Below are positions 1 through 10,581 of a stretch of 64,000 bases of DNA, piece after piece; positions within the stretch are counted from its first letter, which is position 1, and each line of letters starts with the position of its first letter. Below the pieces are notes generated by a model. It did no database searches. It saw only the letters and a program-made list of their open reading frames with translations, and was not told the origin of the DNA. The position numbers and the translations under genes are program-made. Location: positions 1 through 64,000 of the forward strand of contig SXND01000083.1 of assembly GCA_005777235.1 (NCBI GenBank), written 5' to 3'. This DNA comes from Pseudomonadota bacterium. GTDB lineage: Bacteria > Tectomicrobia > Entotheonellia > Entotheonellales > Entotheonellaceae.

Positions 1-316
1 GGCGCGCAGGGGCTCGTGGAGGCGCTGCCCGGCGCCCCGGGCGCGCCAGGGGCGGCAAGACCAGGACACCCTGGGCCCTTGGGGCTCGGCATGGGGCCGC
101 CTCCGCCATGGGAGGCCCCCGGCGACGACCGACCAGAGCGCATGGACGCCCGCCCGCATCGCCCACGCGCGGTGGCGCCCACCAGGCGTGGGGGGGGGGA
201 GGCAATCTTTCAGACACTCCCAGGCGGCATCAGTGCGGTCTGTGGGGTCTGGATTGGCGTTCATCCCCCGCGTGTACTGCACTGATGCCACCTATGGACG
301 ACTTTTCAAACAGCCT

Positions 317-634
317 CTAAGACATTGGTTGTTGTGGCAAACGATATTTCCGGACAGCCTCCAAGTCCATCGGGACGTTTCGCTTGTATTCCTCTGGCTT
401 AATCGCCTCCCTGCAGAGCGTGTTGTTCACGAACAAGTAGACTGCGTCAATTCCTCCATCTCCACCTCCGTCGACGATTCCGTCTTCGATTTCGTCATAA
501 CTGAGGTCTCTGTCCTTCAGCGCTTGCTCGGCTGCGAATATCTCGAAGTACTCACTATCCGACAGATCATGAGCTACCTCATCCTTCCGCTGAGAGACTA
601 ACTGATTGACCAAAATCAAGTCGTTTGTGTTCAT
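317..634 (-). pseudogene. N-terminal fragment of an AIPR-family (abortive infection phage resistance) protein
   Basis: ORF of 105 aa with motif EDGIVDGGGDGGIDAVYLFVN, typical of the AIPR N-terminus; ORF stops early at YRLPQQPMS*. Confidence 0.55.
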
Positions 635-753
635 CGATCACCTGTGTTGATTGATTGGCTCGAACTCTGTATCCGACGACTCTGCATCATTCGGCATCAC
701 CAGCAGCAGGCTTTTACGACTGAGAGATGCCAAGCACCTCGGATCTCGATGCC

Positions 754-903
754 CAAAAATAAATCCGTCCCCTTTTTTGCGTTCCAGCACGAATTTGTAT
801 AGCATGGAAGCGCTTCCCGAAAGTCGTCAGCGACTGGGCCTGCGAGGTATTGCATTTCAAATGGCTCAAGCGACGTCGCCAAAAATAAATCCGTCCCCTT
901 TTT
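754..903. repeat. Two copies of the short repeat CAAAAATAAATCCGTCCCCTTTTT (754-777 and 880-903)
   Basis: Direct reading of both copies; same orientation. Confidence 0.7.
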
Positions 904-913
904 CAGTCCTTTT

Positions 914-1714
914 TCAGTCCCCTTTTTCACTTGTCAGATCCGAGAGCGCTCCTTCGATCGGAACTCTTTGCGAAGGTCCGTTCTGGACTTGCAGCTCAGA
1001 AATTTGAACGCCCTTTCGTTGTTGAATTTCAAGTTGATCAATGTCGGAAAGTATTCTGGAATTGAGTGAGCTTATTGCCCGATTTATCTTAACAGCCGAA
1101 AGTAAACCTTCCATCTTGTTGAGCGGGACAGCCGCCTGGAATATGTCTTGAAACACCGCTGGGTCAGTCGTGTATCCAAGAATGAAGGTAGCTAGGTTTC
1201 TTGCTTGTGTACCAATACGATCAGAAGAAGAAAAGTGCCTTAGCAGCGCAAGGCCGGCCGCATCATTAACGAGTTGACCTTGCTTGTCAGCCATTAGCTT
1301 TAGTGATTCACGCCATTGCGCATCCTCGTTTGCATTGCGCTGTGTTTCGAGGCTCCTTTGCTGTTGCTCCAGCATTCGGGTGTTCTGTTCAACCGAAGCC
1401 CGGAACTGCCTAGTCTGGAGCAGCAGAGCCGATGCCAATATTGCAACCGAGAGAAACGTGCCGCCTATGGGTACCCAGAATCGAATTGACTCGGATCTTG
1501 AGGTTTTCCGCAGTTGTGCGACCTCAATTTCAAGCTTTGCGGCTTCAGACGCAGCCTTGCGAACGTTTGCAAGTGAAGCGGCGTCGGTGGCAGTGAGTGT
1601 TGACCAGTCATCGAGCAACCTCTGTGTCGCTGCATCCTTGATCTGCTCAAGCTGTGGTCTTGCGTCTTCGGGCATATTGAGTTCCTCTAATGTGGTTGCG
1701 AGGCCTAACGCCAC
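914..1714 (-). CDS. Hypothetical protein with coiled-coil and one TM segment
   Basis: 266 aa ORF; hydrophobic FWVPIGGTFLSVAILASALLL and Q/E-rich heptads. Confidence 0.5.
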   Translation of the reverse strand: MALGLATTLEELNMPEDARPQLEQIKDAATQRLLDDWSTLTATDAASLANVRKAASEAAKLEIEVAQLRKTSRSESIRFWVPIGGTFLSVAILASALLLQTRQFRASVEQNTRMLEQQQRSLETQRNANEDAQWRESLKLMADKQGQLVNDAAGLALLRHFSSSDRIGTQARNLATFILGYTTDPAVFQDIFQAAVPLNKMEGLLSAVKINRAISSLNSRILSDIDQLEIQQRKGVQISELQVQNGPSQRVPIEGALSDLTSEKGD

Positions 1715-1925
1715 GCTTTAGCCGCGCCGGGGAGCGCGACCACGCTGCGCCGTGGCCAGCAACCCCTCTACGCTCCCCGGCGTCGGCTGCAAGCGCTTGT
1801 TCGGCGCTGCGCCGCAGCCCCCGAGGCCGGCCTGACGCCGCCGGGGGTGGGAGACCGGACGCGGCACCCTGGGGGTCGGGCGGTTCCCGGTCTTGGGGGT
1901 ATCCTTGTCTGGGAGAGTCCTAGGT

Positions 1926-2043
1926 CTTGGAGGCCTCTGTCTGGGAGGCCTCTGTCTGGGAGGCCCCTGTCTGGGAGAGCCTCTGTCTGGGAGAGCCCCT
2001 GTCTGGGAGGTCATCTGTCTTGGAGGTTCTCTGTCTTGGCCTG
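1926..2043. repeat. Minisatellite with 15-16 bp unit GGAGGCCTCTGTCTG, about 7 units
   Basis: Units read directly: GGAGGCCTCTGTCTG x2, GGAGGCCCCTGTCTG, GGAGAGCCTCTGTCTG, GGAGAGCCCCTGTCTG, GGAGGTCATCTGTCTT, GGAGGTTCTCTGTCTT. Confidence 0.75.
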
Positions 2044-2955
2044 CTCGCCGCGGGACGGCTTCTCCTCCGGTCTTGGGGTTTCTCCCCCGCGCCCTGTGGG
2101 CGCCGAACTCTGTATTCGGCTGCAAACATAGGCATCTAGGATAAGATGCAGGCATCCAATATGAGATGCCAGCATCTATAGGTAGAGACACCATGGGCAT
2201 CCACAGATAGATGCTTCTTCTCTCAACATGGGGCTCTACTATGAGATGCTTTCTCCTCAACAAGACGGGTGTCCAACGTGAGCGCTACTACGTACTCGTC
2301 GCGTAGCTCCCACACTTGACGGCGGCGATTTCCCTTCCCACCCATCCGTTGCACCTGTTCCCGCAGCGTCTCCTCGGCACCGTCAATGCGCACCCCAACC
2401 ATCGCCTCCGCAGCCAAACGCGGCGGGGCGGTTCCCACACACGTTCCGTGCCAAGGCATGCCACGGTCTTGCAGCGCTTCTTCCGCTGCGCATCGTAGCG
2501 TTAGCGCACGCAGACAAGACGGTCCCCATACGGCGCGGGCAACTGCTTCGTACCCTTCTGACCCGGCTTGAGATGTACACGCGTTCGCCTCATGCCGACA
2601 GCCTACCACGCTCACTAGGGCTGCTCAAGCGTTACACGCCTAGACGACTCAGGTATGCATAGCACGGCCTATACGAGACATTTAACTCAAGATAGATTCG
2701 CGAGCTTTCCAGGCAAAATAACTGCTTGATTTCGCATAGGTTTTCTTTCTTCAAAATATCTCAAGTTAAGAGTCTCCCTATACAGATGCTTGACAATATC
2801 ACATCGTCAAGCATCCCTTTTTTACAGTGCTTGACGATTGGCGTGGAACGGCCTTGGCGCGACGCTTGCAGCAACTTTGCAAAGCACGGCACGCCGGGAG
2901 CAGGAGCCGGGGGCGATGCGCGCGTTTCTTCTGGGAGACGTAACGGTACCCGCCC

Positions 2956-4770
2956 TCACGCCAGCATCAGGCGGTAGAGCCTCGTGGTACCGTCAATCCC
3001 CTTGAGCACGGCGTGAAACGGTACGACCGGTGGCAAGGGTCGCAACAACGCGCGGACGCCGGGGTGCTGGAGCATCTCAGCCGTGAGGACGATGTCGCCG
3101 CCCTGGCTTTCGCCCTGGACCCGAGCGGCGATGTTGACGGTTCTGCCAAAATAATCGAGGCGGTTGTTGGCGTTGACCACAATTGCGGCCCCGTGGTGCA
3201 CGCCCAGTTTAATCACCAGCGGTGGCGTAATACCCTGGCTCGCATTGAAAGCAGCAATATCCCGCTGGATCGCTAGCGCCGCCTGCAGGGCCGTTTCCGG
3301 GCTGGCAAACACGGCCATGACCGCATCCCCAATGGTTTTCACCACGGCACCCTGATGGCGCCGAATACACGCCAGCAAAAACGTGAAATGACGCTGCACC
3401 CGGCTATACGCCAGCGCGTCGCCAATGCTCTCGTAGAGTGCCGTGGAGCCACGCAAGTCACTGAACAGGATGGCGAGGCTTTCGACGCTAATCTCTTGCC
3501 CTGGGGCCAGGACTTCGGCAGCAAAGAGATCGCGAAATTCTTGCAGGCAGGTGACGTGCTGGGCCGTGACCGCCTCGTGGTCCCAGGCTACCTGTTCCAG
3601 CACGGCTACGAGCGCGCCAGCGGAGGCATTGTGTAACCGTAGATGGTTTGGACCGGGGTGATACGACAACTGGGTGGCCGTCCAGCCGGCATCCGTATAC
3701 ACCGCCTCAATGGCGACGGCCTGGCTGGCCGTGGGCGTGACGGCAGCGGTGTGGTTCGCGCGCAGGGCGCGCAGACGGAGAAGGTCGGCATCCAGCATGA
3801 CCTCAACGTCCCGTATCTCACCTGGGGCCAGATGTTGCTGCACGAGAATGTGTTGGGCCTGCATAGGGCCCCCAAGGCAATAGATGGCGTCTTCGGCCTG
3901 CCGTACCGTCGGATGCACCGAAAAGCGCAGTTCGACATAGCGACTAAAATCTGCCGTCAAATCCACGCCACAGACGTCACAGTGATACTGCGCCTGCAGG
4001 TCTGCCAGCGTTGTATATTCCGCTTTGGGTACGCGGCAATTGGGGCACATTAACTCCCACTGCAAGTTGAGTAGCCCGACTTTGGTGGCATACAGGAAGA
4101 GCCGCAGGACTTCCAACGGCTCGGCCTGCCAGGCCGTGGCCAGGGTAGAGGGGCGCATGCGCAGGACTTCTTCATCGGTGGCGTCCTGCAGATGCTGAGC
4201 CAGCGCCTCCAGGAGGGCTTCTTGTACTGGCATGCGCCGTAACCTGTGGAGGAGAAAGGCCATTTGTGCCGGAACGATGGCGGAGCGGGTGCGGGTGCGT
4301 GGATACGGCGCAGGCGCACCACGTTGGACGAGGGCCACACAGGCGGTGCAATAGCGTAACACATCCCGCACGCTCTTCCGGCCAAGAACCATGGCGACTA
4401 CGGCCCCAAGGGCATGGCGGGCGCTAATCTGGGCAAACACGTGGAGCCGTGTGCCGGTCCCCTCAGGCTGGAGCGTTACGCCAGCGCTCACCTGGGTCAA
4501 TGGGCCATGGGCAAAGACCCGCATCACGCTATAGCGCTGCGCACGGATCCACTCAAACGGATGCTCCTGCCAATGCGTGGGTACGCCCGCTACCGTGGTG
4601 GAGGCCTGACGCAGCATGTCAGTCTGCGTCGCCAGGAGCGGCGCGTAGCGGACGCGCGGCAGGCCGATGATGCGGTTGAGATGTTCGGTGTTACTCAGTA
4701 GCTCCCAGAGGCGCTCGGGCGGCAGAGGAAACACGTGTGTGGCAGTATACTGCCGGGGTTTGCCTGGCAT
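2956..4770 (-). CDS. Class III adenylate/guanylate cyclase with N-terminal SRPBCC-like domain
   Basis: ORF 2956..4872; C-terminal ILFSDLRGSTALYESIGD...VKTIGDAVMAVF...GRTVNIAARVQ cyclase motifs; start placed at MPGKPRQYTATHVF. Confidence 0.85.
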   Translation of the reverse strand: MPGKPRQYTATHVFPLPPERLWELLSNTEHLNRIIGLPRVRYAPLLATQTDMLRQASTTVAGVPTHWQEHPFEWIRAQRYSVMRVFAHGPLTQVSAGVTLQPEGTGTRLHVFAQISARHALGAVVAMVLGRKSVRDVLRYCTACVALVQRGAPAPYPRTRTRSAIVPAQMAFLLHRLRRMPVQEALLEALAQHLQDATDEEVLRMRPSTLATAWQAEPLEVLRLFLYATKVGLLNLQWELMCPNCRVPKAEYTTLADLQAQYHCDVCGVDLTADFSRYVELRFSVHPTVRQAEDAIYCLGGPMQAQHILVQQHLAPGEIRDVEVMLDADLLRLRALRANHTAAVTPTASQAVAIEAVYTDAGWTATQLSYHPGPNHLRLHNASAGALVAVLEQVAWDHEAVTAQHVTCLQEFRDLFAAEVLAPGQEISVESLAILFSDLRGSTALYESIGDALAYSRVQRHFTFLLACIRRHQGAVVKTIGDAVMAVFASPETALQAALAIQRDIAAFNASQGITPPLVIKLGVHHGAAIVVNANNRLDYFGRTVNIAARVQGESQGGDIVLTAEMLQHPGVRALLRPLPPVVPFHAVLKGIDGTTRLYRLMLA

Positions 4771-4804
4771 GGACCACCCATTCTCTGATAGGCCCGCTGC
4801 TGCC

Positions 4805-6136
4805 TCAGGACTGGACATCCTGCACGATCGTGCGCCAGCGATGCACCACCAGTCCCACCGCAATGCCGACATGGACGGTCAGCACCGCGAGGGCCGCATA
4901 CGCTGGGACAGCCCAGGGCAGTGGCAGCAGCAACGTGCTCAGCAGCGGTGCCCCACTGGCACGACTCACTGCTGGGAGGACGCCGTACAGGAGGATCAGA
5001 TAAAACATCGCGGTAGCCTCGACACGTCGGGGGATCCGCGCATACGCAAAGAACTGAAAAATGGCGATATCACGTACACAAAATAGCAGCGCCAGGAGCG
5101 GCAGGAGGGGAAACCCCAGGTCATGCCAGTGGGCGAGGCCGCCGGGGAGATGGTCGCTCGTCGGTACGAGCAGGCCACAAAACAGCAGCGCCAGGAGCAG
5201 GGAGAGTGGCCAGCAGGGCATGTCTTCCAGTGCGCGGCGCCACTCACGCCGTTGCAACCGTATCCATATACGCCGCATGACCATAGCGCCGCTCTGCTCG
5301 GCAAAGAGGAGAAGATAGGTACTGACGAGTGTGAGCAGCAGCCCAACGAGCCCAAACACGGCGCGGGCCTCTGCAAGCGAGGCCGACGGGACAAAGCCCG
5401 TCAGATACCAGGTCAGGAAGAGCACAAACGCCACCCACGCCCACGGGAGCCGACGCACTTGTAGGGCCTGACACATCAGGCGATAGGCCCCAAAGATGGC
5501 CCAGGCCGAGAACACCCCGGTGCTCCACAGCAGAAACGCCCAGACCTCAGTCTCTCGGCCCCACCAGGTCACCCCATCCGTCAGGAGGGGCATCAGCGCC
5601 ACACCACGCCCAAAAGCCAGCAGTCCAAAGATGCAGATGCCCACCCAGATTGTGCGCGGCGCCGAGCGCGTCACGTCTTTCTGCGTAGCCAGCAGGCTGG
5701 CTAACAGGGCCAGCGCCTGTATCCCAAGCACACTGCACAGGGCCAATCCCACGATAGTCTCGACAGGCTGTTGCCATACCGGCGGCCACACCACCACCAC
5801 CACGCCCAGGCACATCAGCGCCCCATACCAGACAAACGCCGTGCTGCCCACAAGCTTGCCCCACGTCATGGTCCAGGGGTCAATGGCCGACAAGCGCTGG
5901 CCGTCCCAGGTTTTCGTCCGGTATTCCTCCGCCACGGAGGCCGTCGCGCAGCGCGTCCCCCAGAGCACGGTGAGACCGAAAAACATCAGCAGGCCTATCG
6001 ACGCCAGGCGGGGTCTGGGATCTTCCTCCGCCCCAAGCGCAATGCCAAGAAAACACAACCCCAGCACCACAGGCATGGCGATGAGGCGATGTAGCGAGCA
6101 TTCGAGCCACAAATTGCGCTTCAGCTCCGGGTTCAT
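4805..6136 (-). CDS. ABC transporter permease, multi-spanning membrane protein
   Basis: 443 aa strongly hydrophobic ORF overlapping the ATPase gene. Confidence 0.75.
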   Translation of the reverse strand: MNPELKRNLWLECSLHRLIAMPVVLGLCFLGIALGAEEDPRPRLASIGLLMFFGLTVLWGTRCATASVAEEYRTKTWDGQRLSAIDPWTMTWGKLVGSTAFVWYGALMCLGVVVVVWPPVWQQPVETIVGLALCSVLGIQALALLASLLATQKDVTRSAPRTIWVGICIFGLLAFGRGVALMPLLTDGVTWWGRETEVWAFLLWSTGVFSAWAIFGAYRLMCQALQVRRLPWAWVAFVLFLTWYLTGFVPSASLAEARAVFGLVGLLLTLVSTYLLLFAEQSGAMVMRRIWIRLQRREWRRALEDMPCWPLSLLLALLFCGLLVPTSDHLPGGLAHWHDLGFPLLPLLALLFCVRDIAIFQFFAYARIPRRVEATAMFYLILLYGVLPAVSRASGAPLLSTLLLPLPWAVPAYAALAVLTVHVGIAVGLVVHRWRTIVQDVQS

Positions 6137-7086
6137 GAATGGTTCTCCTGGCGTACCGTGCGGAGATACGAATCTTGCAGGTTCTCGCGCTCGGCATGAA
6201 AACCAGCCACGGGAAGACCGGCGTTGATGAGGCGTTTGAGTAGCTCCGCGTGCTGGTGGGGATCGCTGCGGACCAGGAGCGTACCCGTGCGCTCATCCGC
6301 CTCGATCACGCGCACCCCCGCCAGTACGCTGGCCTGCTCATGCCAGCGCGGCACCGGGACGGCCAGCTCGACCCGCAGGCGCGTGTCCACCGGCGTGGTC
6401 GACGTCAGAGAGCGATGCTCAATCACCGTCCCATCACGCATCACCAGCATGTCGGTGGAGTATTCATCCAGCTCAGCGAGAATGTGCGAGGAGACCAGGA
6501 TGGTCATCCCTTCGCGACGTAATTGCGCAAACAGACTGGCGAGCCCGTGCCGCGATTCGGGATCCAGTCCAGACGCCGGTTCATCCAGGATCAGCACCTC
6601 AGGGGCATGGATGATGGCCTGGCCAATGGCGACGCGCTGCCGCTGGCCACGCGACAACGTGCCAGCCCGGGCAGCTAACTTCTCGGCCATGTCGAGGCGC
6701 ACCGCCGTCTGTTCGACGTGCTGTGGCACCGCTGTGGCCGGGGTGCCATTGGCCCACGCCGCATAGGTCAGGCATTGGCGTACCGTCAACGTCTCGTACA
6801 AGCCATAGGCATCGGAGAGATACCCGACACGGCGATGGCAGGCGCGGGGCTCTTCGAGCACGTCGATCCCCGCCACGTGGATGCTGCCGAGCATGGGACG
6901 CTCCAACGCCGCAATGCAGCGCAGCAACGTCGTCTTGCCCGCGCCATTCGGGCCGACCAGCGCCGTTACCGAGCCCTGGACGATGGCGAACGACACATTG
7001 TCCAGCGCCCGCACCCCCGGATAATCGAACCGGACTCCCTCGACCACGATCGCGTGTGCCGTCATCTCAACTGCCACCTTGCTCAC
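6133..7086 (-). CDS. ABC transporter ATP-binding protein
   Basis: Walker A GPNGAGKTTLL, signature LSRGQRQRVAIGQ, Walker B VLILDEPASGLDP. Confidence 0.92.
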   Translation of the reverse strand: MSKVAVEMTAHAIVVEGVRFDYPGVRALDNVSFAIVQGSVTALVGPNGAGKTTLLRCIAALERPMLGSIHVAGIDVLEEPRACHRRVGYLSDAYGLYETLTVRQCLTYAAWANGTPATAVPQHVEQTAVRLDMAEKLAARAGTLSRGQRQRVAIGQAIIHAPEVLILDEPASGLDPESRHGLASLFAQLRREGMTILVSSHILAELDEYSTDMLVMRDGTVIEHRSLTSTTPVDTRLRVELAVPVPRWHEQASVLAGVRVIEADERTGTLLVRSDPHQHAELLKRLINAGLPVAGFHAERENLQDSYLRTVRQENHS

Positions 7087-8432
7087 TTAAGCTGTTCCTG
7101 CACCGCATAAATATCTGATCCACGCGTCGCCAGATAGTGCAAGCGATCCGGCGCCGCAAAGACCAACTTGCCTCCACCGAGGCTGAAGAGCGTGTCGTAG
7201 GATTTCCCAGGGGCTCCATCCAGCGCCACGGACCAGCCTGAGTCACTCTGCACCCCATAGGCCAGATGCCGACTATCCGGGCTGAAGGCCAGTAGGCCCA
7301 CCTTCACCGCCGGATACGGTGGGCTCTCGCGTCCATCCAGCACCACCACCTGCTTAGTCGCCTCGTGTGCTACGGCATAGGCCAGGCGCCGACTATCCGG
7401 GCTAAACACCGGCCCGGCCACCCAGGCGCTGTACGCTTTGCTCGGTTGCCCATCCACCACGGCAACCCAGACATCGGTCGCGCTGTTAGCCGCATAGGCC
7501 AGGCGCTGGCTGTCCGGGCTAAAGGTCAGACTGCCGACCCCAATGCCTTGATACAGCGTGCCGGGTTGGCCATCGAGCACCACGTGTTGCTGTTGTCCCA
7601 CCTGCGCCACATAGGCCAGCCGTTGGCCATTAGGGCTAAACACAATGCTGCCGGCGCCAATGCCATCATAGGACGATCCAGGCTTGCCCGCCAGTATGAC
7701 GGACCATTGCTGCCCTTGGCGCACGCCATAGGCCAGGCGTTGACTATCGGGACTGAAGCGCAGGCTGTCCGCCACCAGCGCGTCGTAGCGTGGGCTCTCC
7801 TGCCCATCGAGCACCACCAGCATCTGTGCCCCCGAGGCCGCCCCGTAGGCCAGGCGCTTGCTATCAGGGCTCACGGTAATGCTCTCAGCCACAATCGCCG
7901 TGTAGGGGGGATGCTCTGTACTAGCGACCACCACCCGCATCCGCGACTCGAGCGCCGCAGCGTAGGCCACGTGCTGGCTATCAGGCCCCCAGCGCAAAGT
8001 GCCCAGCCCCAGCGCGGCGTAGGGTTTGGCGGCTTTGCCATCGACTACGAGGAACATCTGACGATCCTGTTGCACGCCATAGGCCAGCCGTTGGCTATTC
8101 GGGCTGAAGCGTAGCATGCCGCCCAAGATGGCTTGATAGGCTTGAGCAGCCTGACCATCGCGGATGATCACTTGCTTCTGGCCGAGACGCGCTCCATAGG
8201 CGAGGTGCTGATTATCCGGGCTGACCGCTATGAGTTCGGGCAGTAAGGTCGTAAAATCCATCTGCGCCAGGCGCTTTTCCGTCACCGTGCGCTGTGGGCT
8301 AGCCTGCTGCGCCGCGCCAGCGGCGGGCCACAGGAGCAGGGCGGATAACACGCACAGCAGGCCGATCTCGCGGGCCAGGCCCGCGAAGCGTGGGACTGGA
8401 TATCTCAAAGAGCCGTGGAACCCTCGGGGCAT
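7083..8432 (-). CDS. PD40/WD40-like beta-propeller repeat protein with signal peptide
   Basis: Repeated motif FSPDSQRLAYGV...VVLDGQ..P.Y.AI throughout 449 aa. Confidence 0.8.
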   Translation of the reverse strand: MPRGFHGSLRYPVPRFAGLAREIGLLCVLSALLLWPAAGAAQQASPQRTVTEKRLAQMDFTTLLPELIAVSPDNQHLAYGARLGQKQVIIRDGQAAQAYQAILGGMLRFSPNSQRLAYGVQQDRQMFLVVDGKAAKPYAALGLGTLRWGPDSQHVAYAAALESRMRVVVASTEHPPYTAIVAESITVSPDSKRLAYGAASGAQMLVVLDGQESPRYDALVADSLRFSPDSQRLAYGVRQGQQWSVILAGKPGSSYDGIGAGSIVFSPNGQRLAYVAQVGQQQHVVLDGQPGTLYQGIGVGSLTFSPDSQRLAYAANSATDVWVAVVDGQPSKAYSAWVAGPVFSPDSRRLAYAVAHEATKQVVVLDGRESPPYPAVKVGLLAFSPDSRHLAYGVQSDSGWSVALDGAPGKSYDTLFSLGGGKLVFAAPDRLHYLATRGSDIYAVQEQLK

Positions 8433-8442
8433 GGGGCCATCC

Positions 8443-10080
8443 TTAGCGCATACGTGGTTGAATCTGGAAGGGCGGTACCCGCGTCGGCACCGGCACTTCG
8501 ATCACCGTTGGCTTCCCGGACGCCAGGGCCTCGTGCAGCACCTGGTCCAGCCGCTCCGGCTCGGTGCGGATACCCTGGGCGCCAAACACCCGGGCCACTT
8601 CCGCAAAGCTGGGATTATACAGCGCCGTGCCAATCTCACGCCCCTGGAAACGCGTGCGCTGATCGTTATTGGAGGCGCCAAAGGCGTTATCAACAAACAC
8701 CACCACCACGACACCAATGTTGTAATGCACCGCCGTTGCCAGTTCCGGCAGGGCGTACATAAACCCCCCATCGCCAGTAATCGCTACCACCGGACGCTCC
8801 GGTAGCGCCACTTTGGCCCCCAAAGCCACCGGAAAGCTAAAGCCCAGCGTCGCAAAGTACGACGACGTGATGTAGGTGCGCGGCTGGCGCGACTGGTACG
8901 CAAAATGCGCCCAGTAGCCCATGTTCGTGATGCCACTGACCACGACCGCGTCCTCAGGTAGCACGCGCTGCATGTTACGCCACATCTCCGCCTGCGCCGG
9001 GGCGTGGTCCTGCAGCCAGCGTTCCTGCAAGCGTCCCATGTCCTGCAATTCGGCGTCCGCCCAGCGCGGCGCCGGCGTGTCCTGGCGGCGGACCTCTTCG
9101 AGCAGCGCCTGCAAGCCAGCGCGGGCATCGGTCACCAGGCGCACCTCCGCCGGGTAGTTTTTGCCAATCACCGTCGGGTCAGCGTCGAGGTGGATCAGGC
9201 GCTGCGGCACCTGCACCGCATTGAGGCCAATCGCCTGTGTGGTCAGGCGCGTGCCCACCGCCAGCACCACATCGGCCTGCGGCATGGCCCAACTCGACGT
9301 CCCGTGGCCGTAATAGCCCACGCCGAGAGCCAGCCGGTGGTCTTCGGGAAAAGCGCCCTTGCCTTCGGCAGTGGTGGCAACGGGGGCGCCGAGCGCTTCG
9401 GCCAGGGCAATGAGTTCGCGTGAGGCATCGGCCAGGATGGCCCCACCACCAGCCCAGATAATCGGCTTGCGGGCGCCGCGTAACAGGTCGGCAGCGCGCC
9501 GCACCTGCGACCAATCCACGGGCGTGGTGCTGGCGCTGGCGGCGGCGGGAAATGTCACCTCGTCGCTGGCGGCGAGAATATCCGGGGCGATTTCCACCTC
9601 GGTGGGCCGGGGCCGTCCGCTGCGCATCTGGCGCATGGCTTCGTGGATGACGCCGGGGATCGAGGGCACGTCGTTGATACGCTGGCACCACTTTGTCACG
9701 GGACGAATAATGTCCATCTGGTCGTTGATTTCGTGCAGGGCGCCGCGATCACTGCCAATGTTATAACTTTCCACCTGCCCGGCCAGCAGCAACACCGGCG
9801 ACGACGCCGAGTAGGCCGTGCCCAGGGCGGCGCTGGCGTTCTGCACCCCCGGCCCCGGCACCACCATGGCCACACCGGGCCTGCCGGTGACGCGGGCGTA
9901 GCCATCGGCCATGTACGCGGTGGTCTGCTCGTGCCGCACGGTGAGGAGGCGCATGTCGGACTGGGCATAGAAGGCGTCGTACAGGTCCATGATCTGGACG
10001 CCGGGCAGGCCGAAGACGACCTCGACGCCTTCGTGCCGCAGGGCCTGGAGTACTGCTGCGCTCCCTGTCATCTGTGTCAT
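8443..10080 (-). CDS. Thiamine pyrophosphate-dependent enzyme, acetolactate synthase-like
   Basis: MTQMTGSAAVLQALRHEGVEVVFGLPGVQ...VRHEQTTAYMADGYARVTGRPGV...ITGDGGFMYALPELATAV; start at MTQMTG. Confidence 0.88.
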   Translation of the reverse strand: MTQMTGSAAVLQALRHEGVEVVFGLPGVQIMDLYDAFYAQSDMRLLTVRHEQTTAYMADGYARVTGRPGVAMVVPGPGVQNASAALGTAYSASSPVLLLAGQVESYNIGSDRGALHEINDQMDIIRPVTKWCQRINDVPSIPGVIHEAMRQMRSGRPRPTEVEIAPDILAASDEVTFPAAASASTTPVDWSQVRRAADLLRGARKPIIWAGGGAILADASRELIALAEALGAPVATTAEGKGAFPEDHRLALGVGYYGHGTSSWAMPQADVVLAVGTRLTTQAIGLNAVQVPQRLIHLDADPTVIGKNYPAEVRLVTDARAGLQALLEEVRRQDTPAPRWADAELQDMGRLQERWLQDHAPAQAEMWRNMQRVLPEDAVVVSGITNMGYWAHFAYQSRQPRTYITSSYFATLGFSFPVALGAKVALPERPVVAITGDGGFMYALPELATAVHYNIGVVVVVFVDNAFGASNNDQRTRFQGREIGTALYNPSFAEVARVFGAQGIRTEPERLDQVLHEALASGKPTVIEVPVPTRVPPFQIQPRMR

Positions 10081-10581
10081 CGGTTGCCTTTCTGTGCTTA
10101 CAGGCCTTGTTCTGCAATGAACCGTGCGACGTCTTCGCGTCATCTGGCTCAGTCTTCCGTAATGGTAACCGTTCACGTAGGGTAATTGAGGGGGAGGAGC
10201 CCAGCGACCTCTGCGACCGGCACCAACGTCCGTGTCTGCCCGTGAGGGCCGCGGTGGCCCCCGGGCTTGCGCCCACTGGGTGTGCGGCGCGGGCCGCTTC
10301 CGGGTGGGCGCGTCGCTCGCATGGGGGACGCGACGCGGTGCGAGCATGGTGCGGTCAGCGCTCCAGCCAGTCTTTTCCCGTCGCCTCCAGAGCGGCTACA
10401 CGGGCTTCGAGCGCAAGGAGAGAGTCCGGCGCTGCGCGTGGGATGCGATCCCCGATCTCTTCTGGCAGTGGAGGAGTAGGCGTCTGAGGCAGAGCATACG
10501 CCAGAGAAACTTACATGGGCAAGTTATATTTGAGTACGTGAACGGTTACCCGTAATAAGGCCCCACACGATGTGATGATCT

